33,886 nucleotides of DNA, from the NCBI GenBank assembly GCA_002424045.1, contig DIPH01000002.1:74106-107991 (forward strand). The letters are read 5' to 3'. The translations under genes were made by a program, and so were the position numbers. The first letter of the stretch is position 1, and every line of letters starts with the position of its first letter. A model generated the notes under the pieces. The model was not told where the DNA came from, searched no databases, and saw nothing but the letters and a program-made list of their open reading frames with translations. Below, one piece after another: positions 8,774-17,123 of the stretch. The stretch comes from Firmicutes bacterium UBA5493. Its GTDB lineage: Bacteria > Bacillota > Limnochordia > Darwinibacteriales > Darwinibacteriaceae.

Positions 8774-8853
8774 TGAAAAGTCCGGATGTTTCTTGCCCAA
8801 CACTTAATATCATTCGGGTTTTTGCTCTTGTGCCGTAGGCGCCTTTTGTATGG

Positions 8854-10437
8854 TCAGAACCCTCTAAAACTTGAAATCTGGTCTCGCAGTTGGACCGCAA
8901 GCTCAGCCAGTTTCTCTGCATCTCCTGCCAAGGTATTAGCTATGGCTGATTGCTCCTCTGTTGAAGCGGCAATCTCCTCACTACCTGCACCTATATCCTC
9001 CGCAGCGCGGGCAATCTCCACAACTTGCGCGGCTACCTCTTGAAATACCTTGCTAATGGCCACAAAGGTGTTGCCGGTGAGGTCTATTTGCTCGTCCACC
9101 CGTTCCACGCTGCCATCTGCCTTTTCCATGCGCCCGATGGTTTCTTCAGTTCCACGTAGGATATGCCGAATCAACTCTCCAATGTCCCCTGAAGCTTCAC
9201 CAGATTGCTCAGCCAGTCTCCGGACTTCTTCCGCTACCACGGCGAAACCGCGCCCGCTCTCTCCTGCTCGAGCCGCTTCAATCGCTGCATTAAGGGCCAA
9301 AAGGTTGGTCTGATCGCTGATCTGCGTAATGAGATCCACAATGGCTCCAATTTCTTTCGACTGCTCAGCTAAGCTATTAACGGATTCCGTGAGGTTTTGC
9401 ACATCGCCTCTTGCACTGGACACATCCTTAACCGCTACTCTGAGCATATCCAAGCCACGTTCAAGCTCACTAACGGCATGATCGGAATTTACGCGCATAG
9501 AATCAGCACTTTCCGCCATATTCACAGATGCACTGGCAAACTCGTTGGATGTGGAAGCTACTTCTGTAATGGCAGCACCTGTCTCAACGGCCATGGCCGA
9601 TAGGTCTTGGGATAAGGAATTTACATTCTCGCTTGTTAATTGAATGCCCTGGACGAGTTGACGCAGTCCGCCTACCATCTGTTCCAGAGAAGCAGAGAGG
9701 TCCCCCACTTCATCCTGGGAGTTAATGGTCCAACGAACCCCCAAATCGCCAGAACCGATTTTTTGCGCCGCCTCCTTGAGAATCCCCAAAGGCTTGGTAA
9801 TGCTCGAAGTGACCAACCAGGCAATTACGATACTCAGCACAATTGCTACAGCCAAGATAATGATGGAGTATTGCAAAATGCGGGAAATCTGCTGGTTCAT
9901 CGTTGCATTGATGCGGCCAACATCTTCCTCTAGCTCACTGCGAACTCCGCCGAGGATTTTAATGGTCTGGGTTAGACTAGGTACTGTCAGTCCATAGTAC
10001 ACCTCTTCTGCCCCAGCCAGATCACCCTGAAGCAGTAATTCCTCAACGGACTGGGCAGAAGCATGCAATTGCAAATGGGGCTCATAGAGCTTTTCAAACT
10101 CTCCCTCAAAGGCGGGATAATGCTCGAGTAGATGGGCAAAGTCATCGCTTGCGAGCCACTGCCCCAAATTACACTTGGTGGGATCCATTTGCAGACTTAT
10201 GGAATGCGTCGCCCCGGAAATCAGGTGCTCCTGCAGCCCCATCACCCACTGCAGATGCTCTATCTCCCTTTGCATCAAAGACGTATGCAGCTCCTCAGTC
10301 TCCTGTACCAATTCCGCCTGTCCTCGGATATTCAGGATCCCCGTTGTAGTCACGCCATTGGTGATTGTTATCACAAGAATTAGAACGAGAAAACTCAAAC
10401 CCAGCTTATTACCAATCGACATCTTCGCTAACCTCAT
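8854..10437 (-). CDS. Methyl-accepting chemotaxis protein with extracytoplasmic CZB-like domain
   Basis: This 527-residue transmembrane chemoreceptor would signal to CheA/CheW. TM1 is about residues 11-30 and TM2 about 189-209, with an external helical domain between them. That domain contains H61xxW, C89-N-L-G-Q-W, H121 and H125, the His/Cys pattern of the chemoreceptor zinc-binding (CZB) domain. A HAMP linker follows (about 210-265). The cytoplasmic signalling domain has the hairpin tip ISDQTNLLALNAAIEAARAGESGRGFAVVAEEVRRLAEQS. The ATG start has AGGAGG 7 bases upstream. The ligand is unknown; zinc, pH or hypochlorite-type signals are reported for other CZB proteins. No che genes are nearby. 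Confidence 0.93.
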   Translation of the reverse strand: MRLAKMSIGNKLGLSFLVLILVITITNGVTTTGILNIRGQAELVQETEELHTSLMQREIEHLQWVMGLQEHLISGATHSISLQMDPTKCNLGQWLASDDFAHLLEHYPAFEGEFEKLYEPHLQLHASAQSVEELLLQGDLAGAEEVYYGLTVPSLTQTIKILGGVRSELEEDVGRINATMNQQISRILQYSIIILAVAIVLSIVIAWLVTSSITKPLGILKEAAQKIGSGDLGVRWTINSQDEVGDLSASLEQMVGGLRQLVQGIQLTSENVNSLSQDLSAMAVETGAAITEVASTSNEFASASVNMAESADSMRVNSDHAVSELERGLDMLRVAVKDVSSARGDVQNLTESVNSLAEQSKEIGAIVDLITQISDQTNLLALNAAIEAARAGESGRGFAVVAEEVRRLAEQSGEASGDIGELIRHILRGTEETIGRMEKADGSVERVDEQIDLTGNTFVAISKVFQEVAAQVVEIARAAEDIGAGSEEIAASTEEQSAIANTLAGDAEKLAELAVQLRDQISSFRGF

Positions 10438-10532
10438 CTGTTAACCTCCTTGTTGCTCCCAGATTGCACCTAAATTTGCTATTACAGAGATATTCGTCTA
10501 AAAAACAAGAATTCCTGTTAAGGGAGATAACC

Positions 10533-10558
10533 AAAAAAGCTCACCATGGTGGTGAGCT
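10533..10558 (-). terminator. Intrinsic terminator after the CsgG/TolB-like + BIG2 gene
   Basis: On the minus strand AGCTCACCA and TGGTGAGCT form a perfect 9-bp stem around CCA, followed by six T residues. It begins 16 bases after the stop of the gene ending at 10575 and separates it from the chemoreceptor gene downstream. Confidence 0.92.
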
Positions 10559-10574
10559 CCTTGTTCATCGGATT

Positions 10575-11909
10575 CTAAGGAAACAGATCTAGGCCGATGT
10601 TGATACCGATCCTGAAGGTGGGACTAAATGCACTTCCTGTCGGAAAGATAGCGTCCATCACCGCCTCCACAGGGATTGACATCCTACGACTGGCGCGATA
10701 CTGGGTGCCAGCGGTAAAGCGCAGTACAAAGCCCTTATGGGCATCGAAATCATCCAAAGGTGTTACATAACCAACACCTGTACCCAGGTATCCACCACTA
10801 GAACGCTGTACCCCACTGAAGGATACCAAGAGCTCACTAGAGGGATCAAAGTCTAAGTCAATGGTCATGAGACCGTTCGTTAGCATTGACCCGAAAAACG
10901 ACGAGATTAACGCCAGAGGGTTCGAACTCTCCGTCGGCAAGGCTTCCTTTGGCGGCGTAAGAACCGGAGAGGTTGACTGACTGCCCTTCTGATCGATAGT
11001 AGGCGTCAATCGCAAACCTAAACGCACAGGGAACCCTTCTGCGTCACCACGCCTGGTCAAGAGGCTCCCCGCCCGCACACCAAAGGTAGGAGGAAGAACA
11101 GTGACGTTCATCGTGGCAGGAGACCCAGAGCGGGTGGTACGGCTGATGGCCCGCACCGTAATGGTGGATGTACCCGGTTGGAGGCCTGTGATAACTCCGT
11201 TTTCGTCAACGGAGACTTTCGATTCGTCCCCTGAGAAGAATAAAAACTGTGGATTTGCTACTGGCCTTCCCAAGGCATCTAAAGCGTAAACTGTGATCTG
11301 TTTCGATTGGCCTAGATTGAGCCGTACCTGTCCTGGAACTGCGAAGACCTGCTCAATGTTTCTCTCAATCACCTGTACATCTGCGGGGAACAAATCGGCT
11401 ATCAAGTTATCAACTAAAGAAGGAGCATCGGTCACCTTTGGTGCAGAACTCATGGCAGATCCAACGAGCTGCAACTGACCACCTTCCATTTGAAAGCGTT
11501 GAACCCCAATCACTGCCGTATTTTGCAGCATGGTAATTGATCCCGTAATCACCTGATTGGCCAAGTTCGCTTCGAGTAATGCCTGAGCGCGATCCCAGGC
11601 TGAAGTATCATGGGCAAAGTTTAAATCAGCGATGGGGCCACGCAGAGAAATGATATCCTGAACATCAAATTCTCCGTATTGCACTAATCTGGCCGCGATA
11701 CCCTGCGACATAACGCGGGACAAATTGGTTAAATCCGTTCCTTCGATGCCCAGAGTTTCAACGTAGTTGCCCTCCGCATCAAGGGCTAAAAAGTCTAAAA
11801 CAACAATCCTCTCGCTATGAGAATTGGCAAAAGCCTCCGTATTCGTTACTCCTACCGCCAATATGACGAATAATAACGCTACAACCAGTTTATGAGCGAC
11901 TCTGGCCAT
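10575..11909 (-). CDS. Secreted protein: CsgG/TolB-like N-domain, BIG2 Ig-like domain, beta-barrel-like C-terminus
   Basis: This is a 444-residue protein of unknown function. Residues 1-28 form a signal peptide (hydrophobic core ALLFVILAVG, cleavage around AFA/NS). Residues about 32-180 (ERIVVLDFLALD, then an alpha/beta stretch with ITGSITML) resemble CsgG/TolB-N-type domains. Residues about 195-272 form a BIG2 Ig-like domain (VDENGVITGLQPGTSTITV). After a Pro/Ser/Thr-rich linker, residues 345-444 alternate polar and hydrophobic residues and end RIGINIGLDLFP, which resembles an outer-membrane barrel. The ATG at 11909 follows GGAAGGAG by about 8 bases. A longer frame to 12095 overlaps the next gene's start and adds no recognisable domain. 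The domain calls are visual. Confidence 0.7.
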   Translation of the reverse strand: MARVAHKLVVALLFVILAVGVTNTEAFANSHSERIVVLDFLALDAEGNYVETLGIEGTDLTNLSRVMSQGIAARLVQYGEFDVQDIISLRGPIADLNFAHDTSAWDRAQALLEANLANQVITGSITMLQNTAVIGVQRFQMEGGQLQLVGSAMSSAPKVTDAPSLVDNLIADLFPADVQVIERNIEQVFAVPGQVRLNLGQSKQITVYALDALGRPVANPQFLFFSGDESKVSVDENGVITGLQPGTSTITVRAISRTTRSGSPATMNVTVLPPTFGVRAGSLLTRRGDAEGFPVRLGLRLTPTIDQKGSQSTSPVLTPPKEALPTESSNPLALISSFFGSMLTNGLMTIDLDFDPSSELLVSFSGVQRSSGGYLGTGVGYVTPLDDFDAHKGFVLRFTAGTQYRASRRMSIPVEAVMDAIFPTGSAFSPTFRIGINIGLDLFP

Positions 11910-12080
11910 GGCTGCCACTCCTTCCATCTCACTATCTTTGATTCTTTCCACATAGATCGACCAACATCCTGTTCTTCCATGACTGTAATTTCTGCCTTCT
12001 AAAATCCCCAGGAGGAACCTTGCGCCTCGGTGTTGAAAAAATGAAACATTGGTAGTGCATCTCAAACGGAGGAAGGGAAA

Positions 12081-14327
12081 ATGCCTGCTGAGCAAAATAA
12101 GACCATTAGTTTGCGTTACTTTATCGTTCCCACCATCGCGATCATTGTCACATTTGTGATCGGGAGCATTCTAGCCGTCCGAGGCATTCACAAGTTCAGT
12201 TACAGTATCTTGGAACAACAATCCAGCCAGTATGCCGAAAACTATGCCCATCAGATCGCAAAGAGTGCAGAAGCCCTTAAGATCATCAACGAACTCCTTG
12301 AAGACAAACTCTTGACGGCTATTAACTCAGTAGCTCTCTACGGCGACAACGTGGATGACGATATTCTAACCATCTTAGCCGAATCCCTCGACGTCGACGA
12401 AATCTACTACTACAACCTTGATGGTCAGATCCTGTATTCCAATCAAAGACACTACATCGGGTGGACCCCATATCCAGGACATCCCGTGGAAAATTTCCTC
12501 CTGGGTGATCAGCTACTTCTCATCGAGGATATACGCCCAGATACCGAATCGGGAATCCTTAATAAGTATAGCTATATCCGAACCCCTCAGGGCTTTTTTC
12601 AGGTGGGGATTCGTGCCGATCGGGTAGATAGGCTCTTGGACGCTTTTGAGCCCAGTCTCTTACTGGCAGAAATGGCCCGAGAAGCCCAGGTTGATACGAT
12701 TTGCCTGCTGAACAGGGATCTGGTAATTCAATCCAGCTCAAATCCTGACTTGATTGGGTTGAGACTCGAAGAACCCTCCCTCCTAGAAATCTTGGCCACG
12801 CAGACGACCCATTCTATGCCACGGGATTTGGCTGGCGAAAGAGTCTACCAGGTTTTTGCCCCTGTTTATCTGGATGGCATTGAAGTGGGAATTCTAGGAC
12901 TTACGACATCCTTAGAAGGGACACAGAGAATTATTAGAACTATGACGGTTTTAGGGATCCTTGCCATCACAATCGTCTTTGGTTCTCTAGGCTACGGATT
13001 GTACGTTACCTATGGCAATAAAAAGCAGTTGCTGGAGATGGCTTTCCATGATAGCTCTTCTGGTCTGCCAAACCGCCGGCATCTCCTGCACACTCTCTTT
13101 GAGAATAAGAACCCCGATACTGCCATCTTGCTCGTTCACATAAGGAATTTCACCGACATTAACCATTTACATGGTTTCCACTTTGGTAATGCCCTGTTCA
13201 AAACCCTCGCCAATCATCTTCAAAAGTCCTTCACCGATCGTTACAAAGTGTTTCACGTTGCTGACAATCGCCTTGTCTTTTATGTGTCAGCGCCCCTACC
13301 GAAACAAGGCCTCATTGCGTTGGCCAAGGAGATCATCGAGATCACAGCGATGGGCATAGAAGAGCAGGGATTTCAGAGCCAATTAGATGTCAGGGTCGCC
13401 ATTGTTGAGATTCCCCATCCACAGGCGGACCCCGAGAAGATTTTTACCCATGCGTCTGTAGCGTTAATGCATCTTGGAGACGAGTCAGAACAGCCATACG
13501 TTTTCTTCAATCAAGATATGGAAGAACGTCTGCGACGGACCGATGTCATTGAGCGTGAGCTCCGGAAGTGTCTAGCCGCTCCAAATCCTGCCACCCTATG
13601 GGTGGAGTATCAGCCCATTGTCGATCTCCGTACCAACAAAGTCGTCTACTTCGAAGCGCTGACTCGCATGCGCGTGCCAGAGCTTGGCATGATCCCGCCC
13701 CCCGAGTTCATCGGAATCGCCGAGAGTCAGCAATTAGGTGTACGCCTCGGGACATGGGTGTTAGCCCAAGCCTGTAAGTTTCTTGGCCAACTCCAAGAAC
13801 AGGGTTTTGGCGAAGTACTTGTTTCGATCAACGTTTCGGCAACCGAATTACTCCAAAGCGGCTTTTTCCACCGGATGCAGGGAGTGCTTCAACACTACAA
13901 CATTTCGCCCCACATGATCAGCATGGAAATCACAGAGTCCGTGATAATGCGGGACTTTGACGCAGCCAATGCCGCATTACAGCAGCTGAGAAACGTAGGA
14001 GTACAAATTGCCATCGACGATTTCGGAACGGGTTATTCATCCTTTGCCCGCGTCGAAAATCTTAATGTGGACACCATTAAGATCGACAAGTACTTTGTGG
14101 ACAAAATTCTCACCACAAAACCTCATAGGTTGGTCATCGGCGACTTAGTGAGCATGTGTCATCGACTTGGGCTCCAGGTTGTGGCTGAGGGTGTGGAAGA
14201 AGAGAAACAGCGTGAATACCTCCTGGAACACCACTGCAACATGATGCAGGGATACCTGTTCAGTAAATCACTTGCGCCAATTCAAGCCCTAGAAATCCTT
14301 AGGATGCAAAACCGCTCCACAGGCTAG
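12081..14327 (+). CDS. Membrane-bound c-di-GMP phosphodiesterase (EAL) with degenerate GGDEF domain
   Basis: This protein of 748 residues has TM helices at about 13-33 and 288-310 flanking a roughly 250-residue external sensor region, probably Cache/CHASE-like. A GGDEF-fold domain starts near A321 (FHDSSSGLPNRR), but its active-site loop reads ADNRL at 394-398, so it should not make c-di-GMP. The EAL domain has E525-A-L, SINVSA, MEITES, D646-D-F-G-T-G, KIDKYF, VVAEGVE and MQGYLFSKSL. All the metal-binding and catalytic positions are kept, so it should hydrolyse c-di-GMP to pGpG. The start has GGAGG about 8 bases upstream. It diverges from the secreted BIG2 protein gene and converges on the DUF2207 gene with only 3 bases between stop codons. 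Confidence 0.95.
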   Translation: MPAEQNKTISLRYFIVPTIAIIVTFVIGSILAVRGIHKFSYSILEQQSSQYAENYAHQIAKSAEALKIINELLEDKLLTAINSVALYGDNVDDDILTILAESLDVDEIYYYNLDGQILYSNQRHYIGWTPYPGHPVENFLLGDQLLLIEDIRPDTESGILNKYSYIRTPQGFFQVGIRADRVDRLLDAFEPSLLLAEMAREAQVDTICLLNRDLVIQSSSNPDLIGLRLEEPSLLEILATQTTHSMPRDLAGERVYQVFAPVYLDGIEVGILGLTTSLEGTQRIIRTMTVLGILAITIVFGSLGYGLYVTYGNKKQLLEMAFHDSSSGLPNRRHLLHTLFENKNPDTAILLVHIRNFTDINHLHGFHFGNALFKTLANHLQKSFTDRYKVFHVADNRLVFYVSAPLPKQGLIALAKEIIEITAMGIEEQGFQSQLDVRVAIVEIPHPQADPEKIFTHASVALMHLGDESEQPYVFFNQDMEERLRRTDVIERELRKCLAAPNPATLWVEYQPIVDLRTNKVVYFEALTRMRVPELGMIPPPEFIGIAESQQLGVRLGTWVLAQACKFLGQLQEQGFGEVLVSINVSATELLQSGFFHRMQGVLQHYNISPHMISMEITESVIMRDFDAANAALQQLRNVGVQIAIDDFGTGYSSFARVENLNVDTIKIDKYFVDKILTTKPHRLVIGDLVSMCHRLGLQVVAEGVEEEKQREYLLEHHCNMMQGYLFSKSLAPIQALEILRMQNRSTG

Positions 14328-14330
14328 AGG

Positions 14331-16127
14331 CTAGCGCACTCCGCCTCCACCACCACCAAAACCACCACCACCGCCGCCTGAAAAACCGCCCCCCATTCCA
14401 CCGCTTCCTTGGGGCATGGTGACATTGGTTACGGATTTGCTTACAGCGTTCGTCATGTGACCAATGCGGCCTACGCCGAAGACATGGTGGTACACAAACC
14501 AATTGGAGCCGAAGCAATAACCATCATGCTGCAAATTGGGAAATCGTACTTCCAGCTCCTTTAGCATCTGGTCAGCCACGCCTAGGCTGATGGCATAGGG
14601 TAAGAACTCTTCCCAAATGCCAAGAGATGCGACCCGTGCCGTATCCACTCTAGAGGACTCCTTCAGATAACGTCTGAACGCCCGCCATCTAGTATACTCC
14701 TCATGTCCCTTGACGGAACGTCGCGTAGCTGCGGCCACCATAACAATGACCAGAGCGAAGGACATAGCAAAAGTGACTATCCCCGTTGCAAACAGTTCAA
14801 ACCCAAGGGCAAGAAAACCTAACCCCACCAGAAGCAGGATGGGAATCAAAAACCACAGCACTTTCTTGGCTTCAGGATCGAAAAACTCATGCTCCTTCGC
14901 GCTTTCTTTTACTGCCTTGCCCCACTCCGTCCAAAGGGTGGCAAAGGTCTTGGAATTGTCCTTGGCATATTTCTGGAAATCCTCTAAACTCACTTCGTCC
15001 GCTCCCATATCATCGAACAAGAGCTTAAGTACCATCTTTTCATAGGGACGCAAAGGGTTGAACTTCAACTGCTCCGAGCTTATATTCTTCTTAGTAAACT
15101 TGTAGCTTGTGTCGTCCTTTCCCCTTCCTTGTAGCCCCCCAACCTCCTCAATGGTCAGAAACCCCCTTCTGGCCAAGTCCAAGAGCGTGGCTGTGAAATC
15201 CCTGCTACCTACGGTCTGTCTGTACAAGATAGACATCTCCGCCGGAGGATAATGGGCAGGCAGCTCCTTATAGTAACGATCTTGATACCCGGGACCATGC
15301 TCACCATACTTATACCAGATGAAGATTGCAGAGAAGAGTGTTGCGGCAAACACAGCCACCGCCAGTTGCGGATCGAACTCCCTTCGCCTCTGGACCCGCT
15401 CCCTGTTTTCGACTTTTCCCTGTTCTTCACGGAAAATAGCCTCCAGCCGGGTCTCATTCGTATGTCTGGTTGCCAAAGGAACCAGTGCGTTGGGAAAGAC
15501 AACCCGCCCCTCCACAAATGTCCGGGCCGGAAGGTTCTCCACTTCCCACACAATTCGACTGGGTGATTCAATGGTCACAACTCCCTGGAGGGGACCATGC
15601 CCCCACGCTGCCACCTCATCCATCTTGGCGCCAAAGGGTAGCGATAAGACGATCCTGACCTGATCCCGAGGCTGGTCCCAACGTGTACCGACAAACTTAT
15701 AGTAAAATTCCGCCACGTCATCATGTTTGAGGATGACATTATGCAAGACATAGCTCAATTCAAAGTGGCGGGTCTCGTCTGTGGCTTCGAAACTCCAATC
15801 CACATAGACCTCGTCCCCATCCTCACGAACAAAGTAGGTTCCTGCAGGACCTGGGGAATCAGCGTCTAGACGTCTGTAGGCAATCCCACCCTCGGAGACA
15901 ATCACATCGCTCACTTCAACGCCCCTACTTGTATCAAACCACTGGTATATGCCGGAAAAGGTGCCGTCAAACTGCACTGTATGCGTCTCTGTCACCCGCA
16001 CAAGACCATCAGCCCCTACCCTGGCGTCGATTTCTAAGTCTAAAAAGCGATGACTACGGGCCAAGACCAGCTGGCTCGACATCACCACAAGTACTATAAC
16101 TAACCACAAACAGAACAAGCGCTTCAC
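14331..16127 (-). CDS. DUF2207 family membrane protein with glycine-rich C-terminal tail
   Basis: This 598-residue protein has the classic DUF2207 layout. It has a signal peptide (residues 1-23), a long external beta-rich domain (FLDLEIDARVGADGLVRVTETHTVQFDG), a TM segment near 253-272, a cytoplasmic region and two to three TM segments at about 430-477. A glycine-rich tail (574-598) follows, made of GGG runs split by F, S, M and V. The function is unknown; members are predicted envelope proteins. The GTG start follows GAGGGGG at 7 bases. It appears monocistronic. The tail codons make a low-complexity stretch of cca/ccg/ccc on the plus strand at 14340-14400, which is coding sequence and not an independent repeat. 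Confidence 0.9.
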   Translation of the reverse strand: MKRLFCLWLVIVLVVMSSQLVLARSHRFLDLEIDARVGADGLVRVTETHTVQFDGTFSGIYQWFDTSRGVEVSDVIVSEGGIAYRRLDADSPGPAGTYFVREDGDEVYVDWSFEATDETRHFELSYVLHNVILKHDDVAEFYYKFVGTRWDQPRDQVRIVLSLPFGAKMDEVAAWGHGPLQGVVTIESPSRIVWEVENLPARTFVEGRVVFPNALVPLATRHTNETRLEAIFREEQGKVENRERVQRRREFDPQLAVAVFAATLFSAIFIWYKYGEHGPGYQDRYYKELPAHYPPAEMSILYRQTVGSRDFTATLLDLARRGFLTIEEVGGLQGRGKDDTSYKFTKKNISSEQLKFNPLRPYEKMVLKLLFDDMGADEVSLEDFQKYAKDNSKTFATLWTEWGKAVKESAKEHEFFDPEAKKVLWFLIPILLLVGLGFLALGFELFATGIVTFAMSFALVIVMVAAATRRSVKGHEEYTRWRAFRRYLKESSRVDTARVASLGIWEEFLPYAISLGVADQMLKELEVRFPNLQHDGYCFGSNWFVYHHVFGVGRIGHMTNAVSKSVTNVTMPQGSGGMGGGFSGGGGGGFGGGGGGVR

Positions 16128-16178
16128 CGCAAAACCCCCTCACATTAGCGTACCCATCCACTTCGATAATACGTCTTT

Positions 16179-16194
16179 GAATCCTCCAGGATTC
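16179..16194. repeat. 16-bp palindrome upstream of the DUF2207 gene
   Basis: GAATCC and GGATTC form a perfect inverted repeat around four bases, about 50 bases upstream of the DUF2207 start codon and downstream of the importer terminator. It could be an operator or a small hairpin. I cannot place a convincing promoter beside it, so the role is open. Confidence 0.4.
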
Positions 16195-16204
16195 ATCGGA
16201 TAAC

Positions 16205-16232
16205 AAAAAAGCGCAAAGCAAAAGCTCTACGC
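16205..16232 (-). terminator. Intrinsic terminator of the sugar ABC transporter operon
   Basis: On the minus strand GCGTAGAGC and GCTTTGCGC form a 9-bp stem (two G-U pairs) around a TTTT loop, followed by six T residues. It lies about 25 bases after the stop codon of the second permease gene and ends the operon. Confidence 0.9.
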
Positions 16233-16257
16233 CGTATGTTCTTTTGTGTTACTCGAA

Positions 16258-17121
16258 CTAGCCTTTTACTGCACCGCCCATCAGTCCCCGTACAAAGTAC
16301 TTCTGTAGAGAAAGGAACACGATCAAGGGGACCACCATAGAGACAAAGGCCGCAGCCGTGAGCAGATGCCAGTCTTGACCATGGGATCCAACGAGACTGG
16401 AAAGGCGCATCGTAAGCGGTGCCACCGATTGATGACCGCCCAGATAAATCAAGGCTACTAGAAGGTCATTCCAAACTGCAAGAAACTGAAAGATGACTAA
16501 GGAAGCCAAAGCCGGAACAGAAAGAGGTATGGCTAAGCGCATAAAGGTCGTCCAGATGGAGGCACCGTCAATGTGGGCGGCCTCGAAAAGCTCGTCTGGT
16601 AAGGATTGGAAAAACGTATGGAGCATGAAGATGGAAAAGGGCAAACCATATCCCGTGTGCACCAGCCATAACCCTCCAAAGGTTCCCGAGAGACTCAGCT
16701 TATTATAAAGACGGAGCACGGGAATAAACGTCATTTGAGAAGGTACTACCAACATCATCACGATCAGGGCATAGAAAAACCCCCGACCCTGGAAATTCAG
16801 TTTGGATAGTCCAAAGGCCGCGAGAGCAGCGAGAAATACAGGGATCACCGTTCCGCCGATTGAGATAATGAAGCTGTTCCGAAAGGCGGTAAGCATCCCC
16901 CCTGAAGAGAGGACACTGTGATAGTTTTCAATCGTATATTGGGTGAATTTCAAAGGACTAGAGAGCACCGTCCACCATCCCGAATAAGCCACCTCACTGG
17001 CGGGGCGAAAGGATGTGACCAATAACCCTAAGGTGGGAATAAGCCATAGTGCTATGGCCGCGATCACAACAATGTTGACCACAATGCGCGGGAGACTTCT
17101 TTTCAGCTTTTGCATTGTCAT
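16258..17121 (-). CDS. Carbohydrate ABC transporter permease, MalG type
   Basis: This 287-residue inner-membrane permease of the CUT1 sugar importer class has six hydrophobic segments. The cytoplasmic EAA loop, EAAHIDGASIWTTFMRLAIPLSVPAL, contacts the ATPase. The C-terminus QKYFVRGLMGGAVKG is typical of MalG-type subunits. The ATG start has GGGAGGG 6 bases upstream and lies 2 bases after the partner permease stop, so the two permeases are translated together. No ATP-binding subunit is encoded nearby. CUT1 systems in Bacillota often share one (MsmX-like) encoded elsewhere. The substrate cannot be read from the sequence. Confidence 0.95.
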   Translation of the reverse strand: MTMQKLKRSLPRIVVNIVVIAAIALWLIPTLGLLVTSFRPASEVAYSGWWTVLSSPLKFTQYTIENYHSVLSSGGMLTAFRNSFIISIGGTVIPVFLAALAAFGLSKLNFQGRGFFYALIVMMLVVPSQMTFIPVLRLYNKLSLSGTFGGLWLVHTGYGLPFSIFMLHTFFQSLPDELFEAAHIDGASIWTTFMRLAIPLSVPALASLVIFQFLAVWNDLLVALIYLGGHQSVAPLTMRLSSLVGSHGQDWHLLTAAAFVSMVVPLIVFLSLQKYFVRGLMGGAVKG

Positions 17122-17123
17122 AC

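Noticed and set aside
8621..8803. Open reading frame of 60 codons on the minus strand upstream of purE
   Set aside because: It lies over the riboswitch aptamer, the -10 box and the transcription start. The bases are explained by RNA structure and promoter, and no protein family is recognisable.
10438..10532. Possible sigma-D-type flagellar promoter before the chemoreceptor gene
   Set aside because: A GACGAATAT-like box is present, but the upstream TAAA element and spacing do not fit well enough to call it.
11910..12095. N-terminal extension of the secreted BIG2 protein
   Set aside because: It would bury the signal peptide 62 residues inside the protein and overlap the start of the divergent EAL gene; the ATG at 11909 has its own ribosome site.
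14340..14400. Simple-sequence repeat of cca/ccg/ccc triplets on the plus strand
   Set aside because: It is the coding sequence for the glycine-rich tail of the DUF2207 protein read on the opposite strand.
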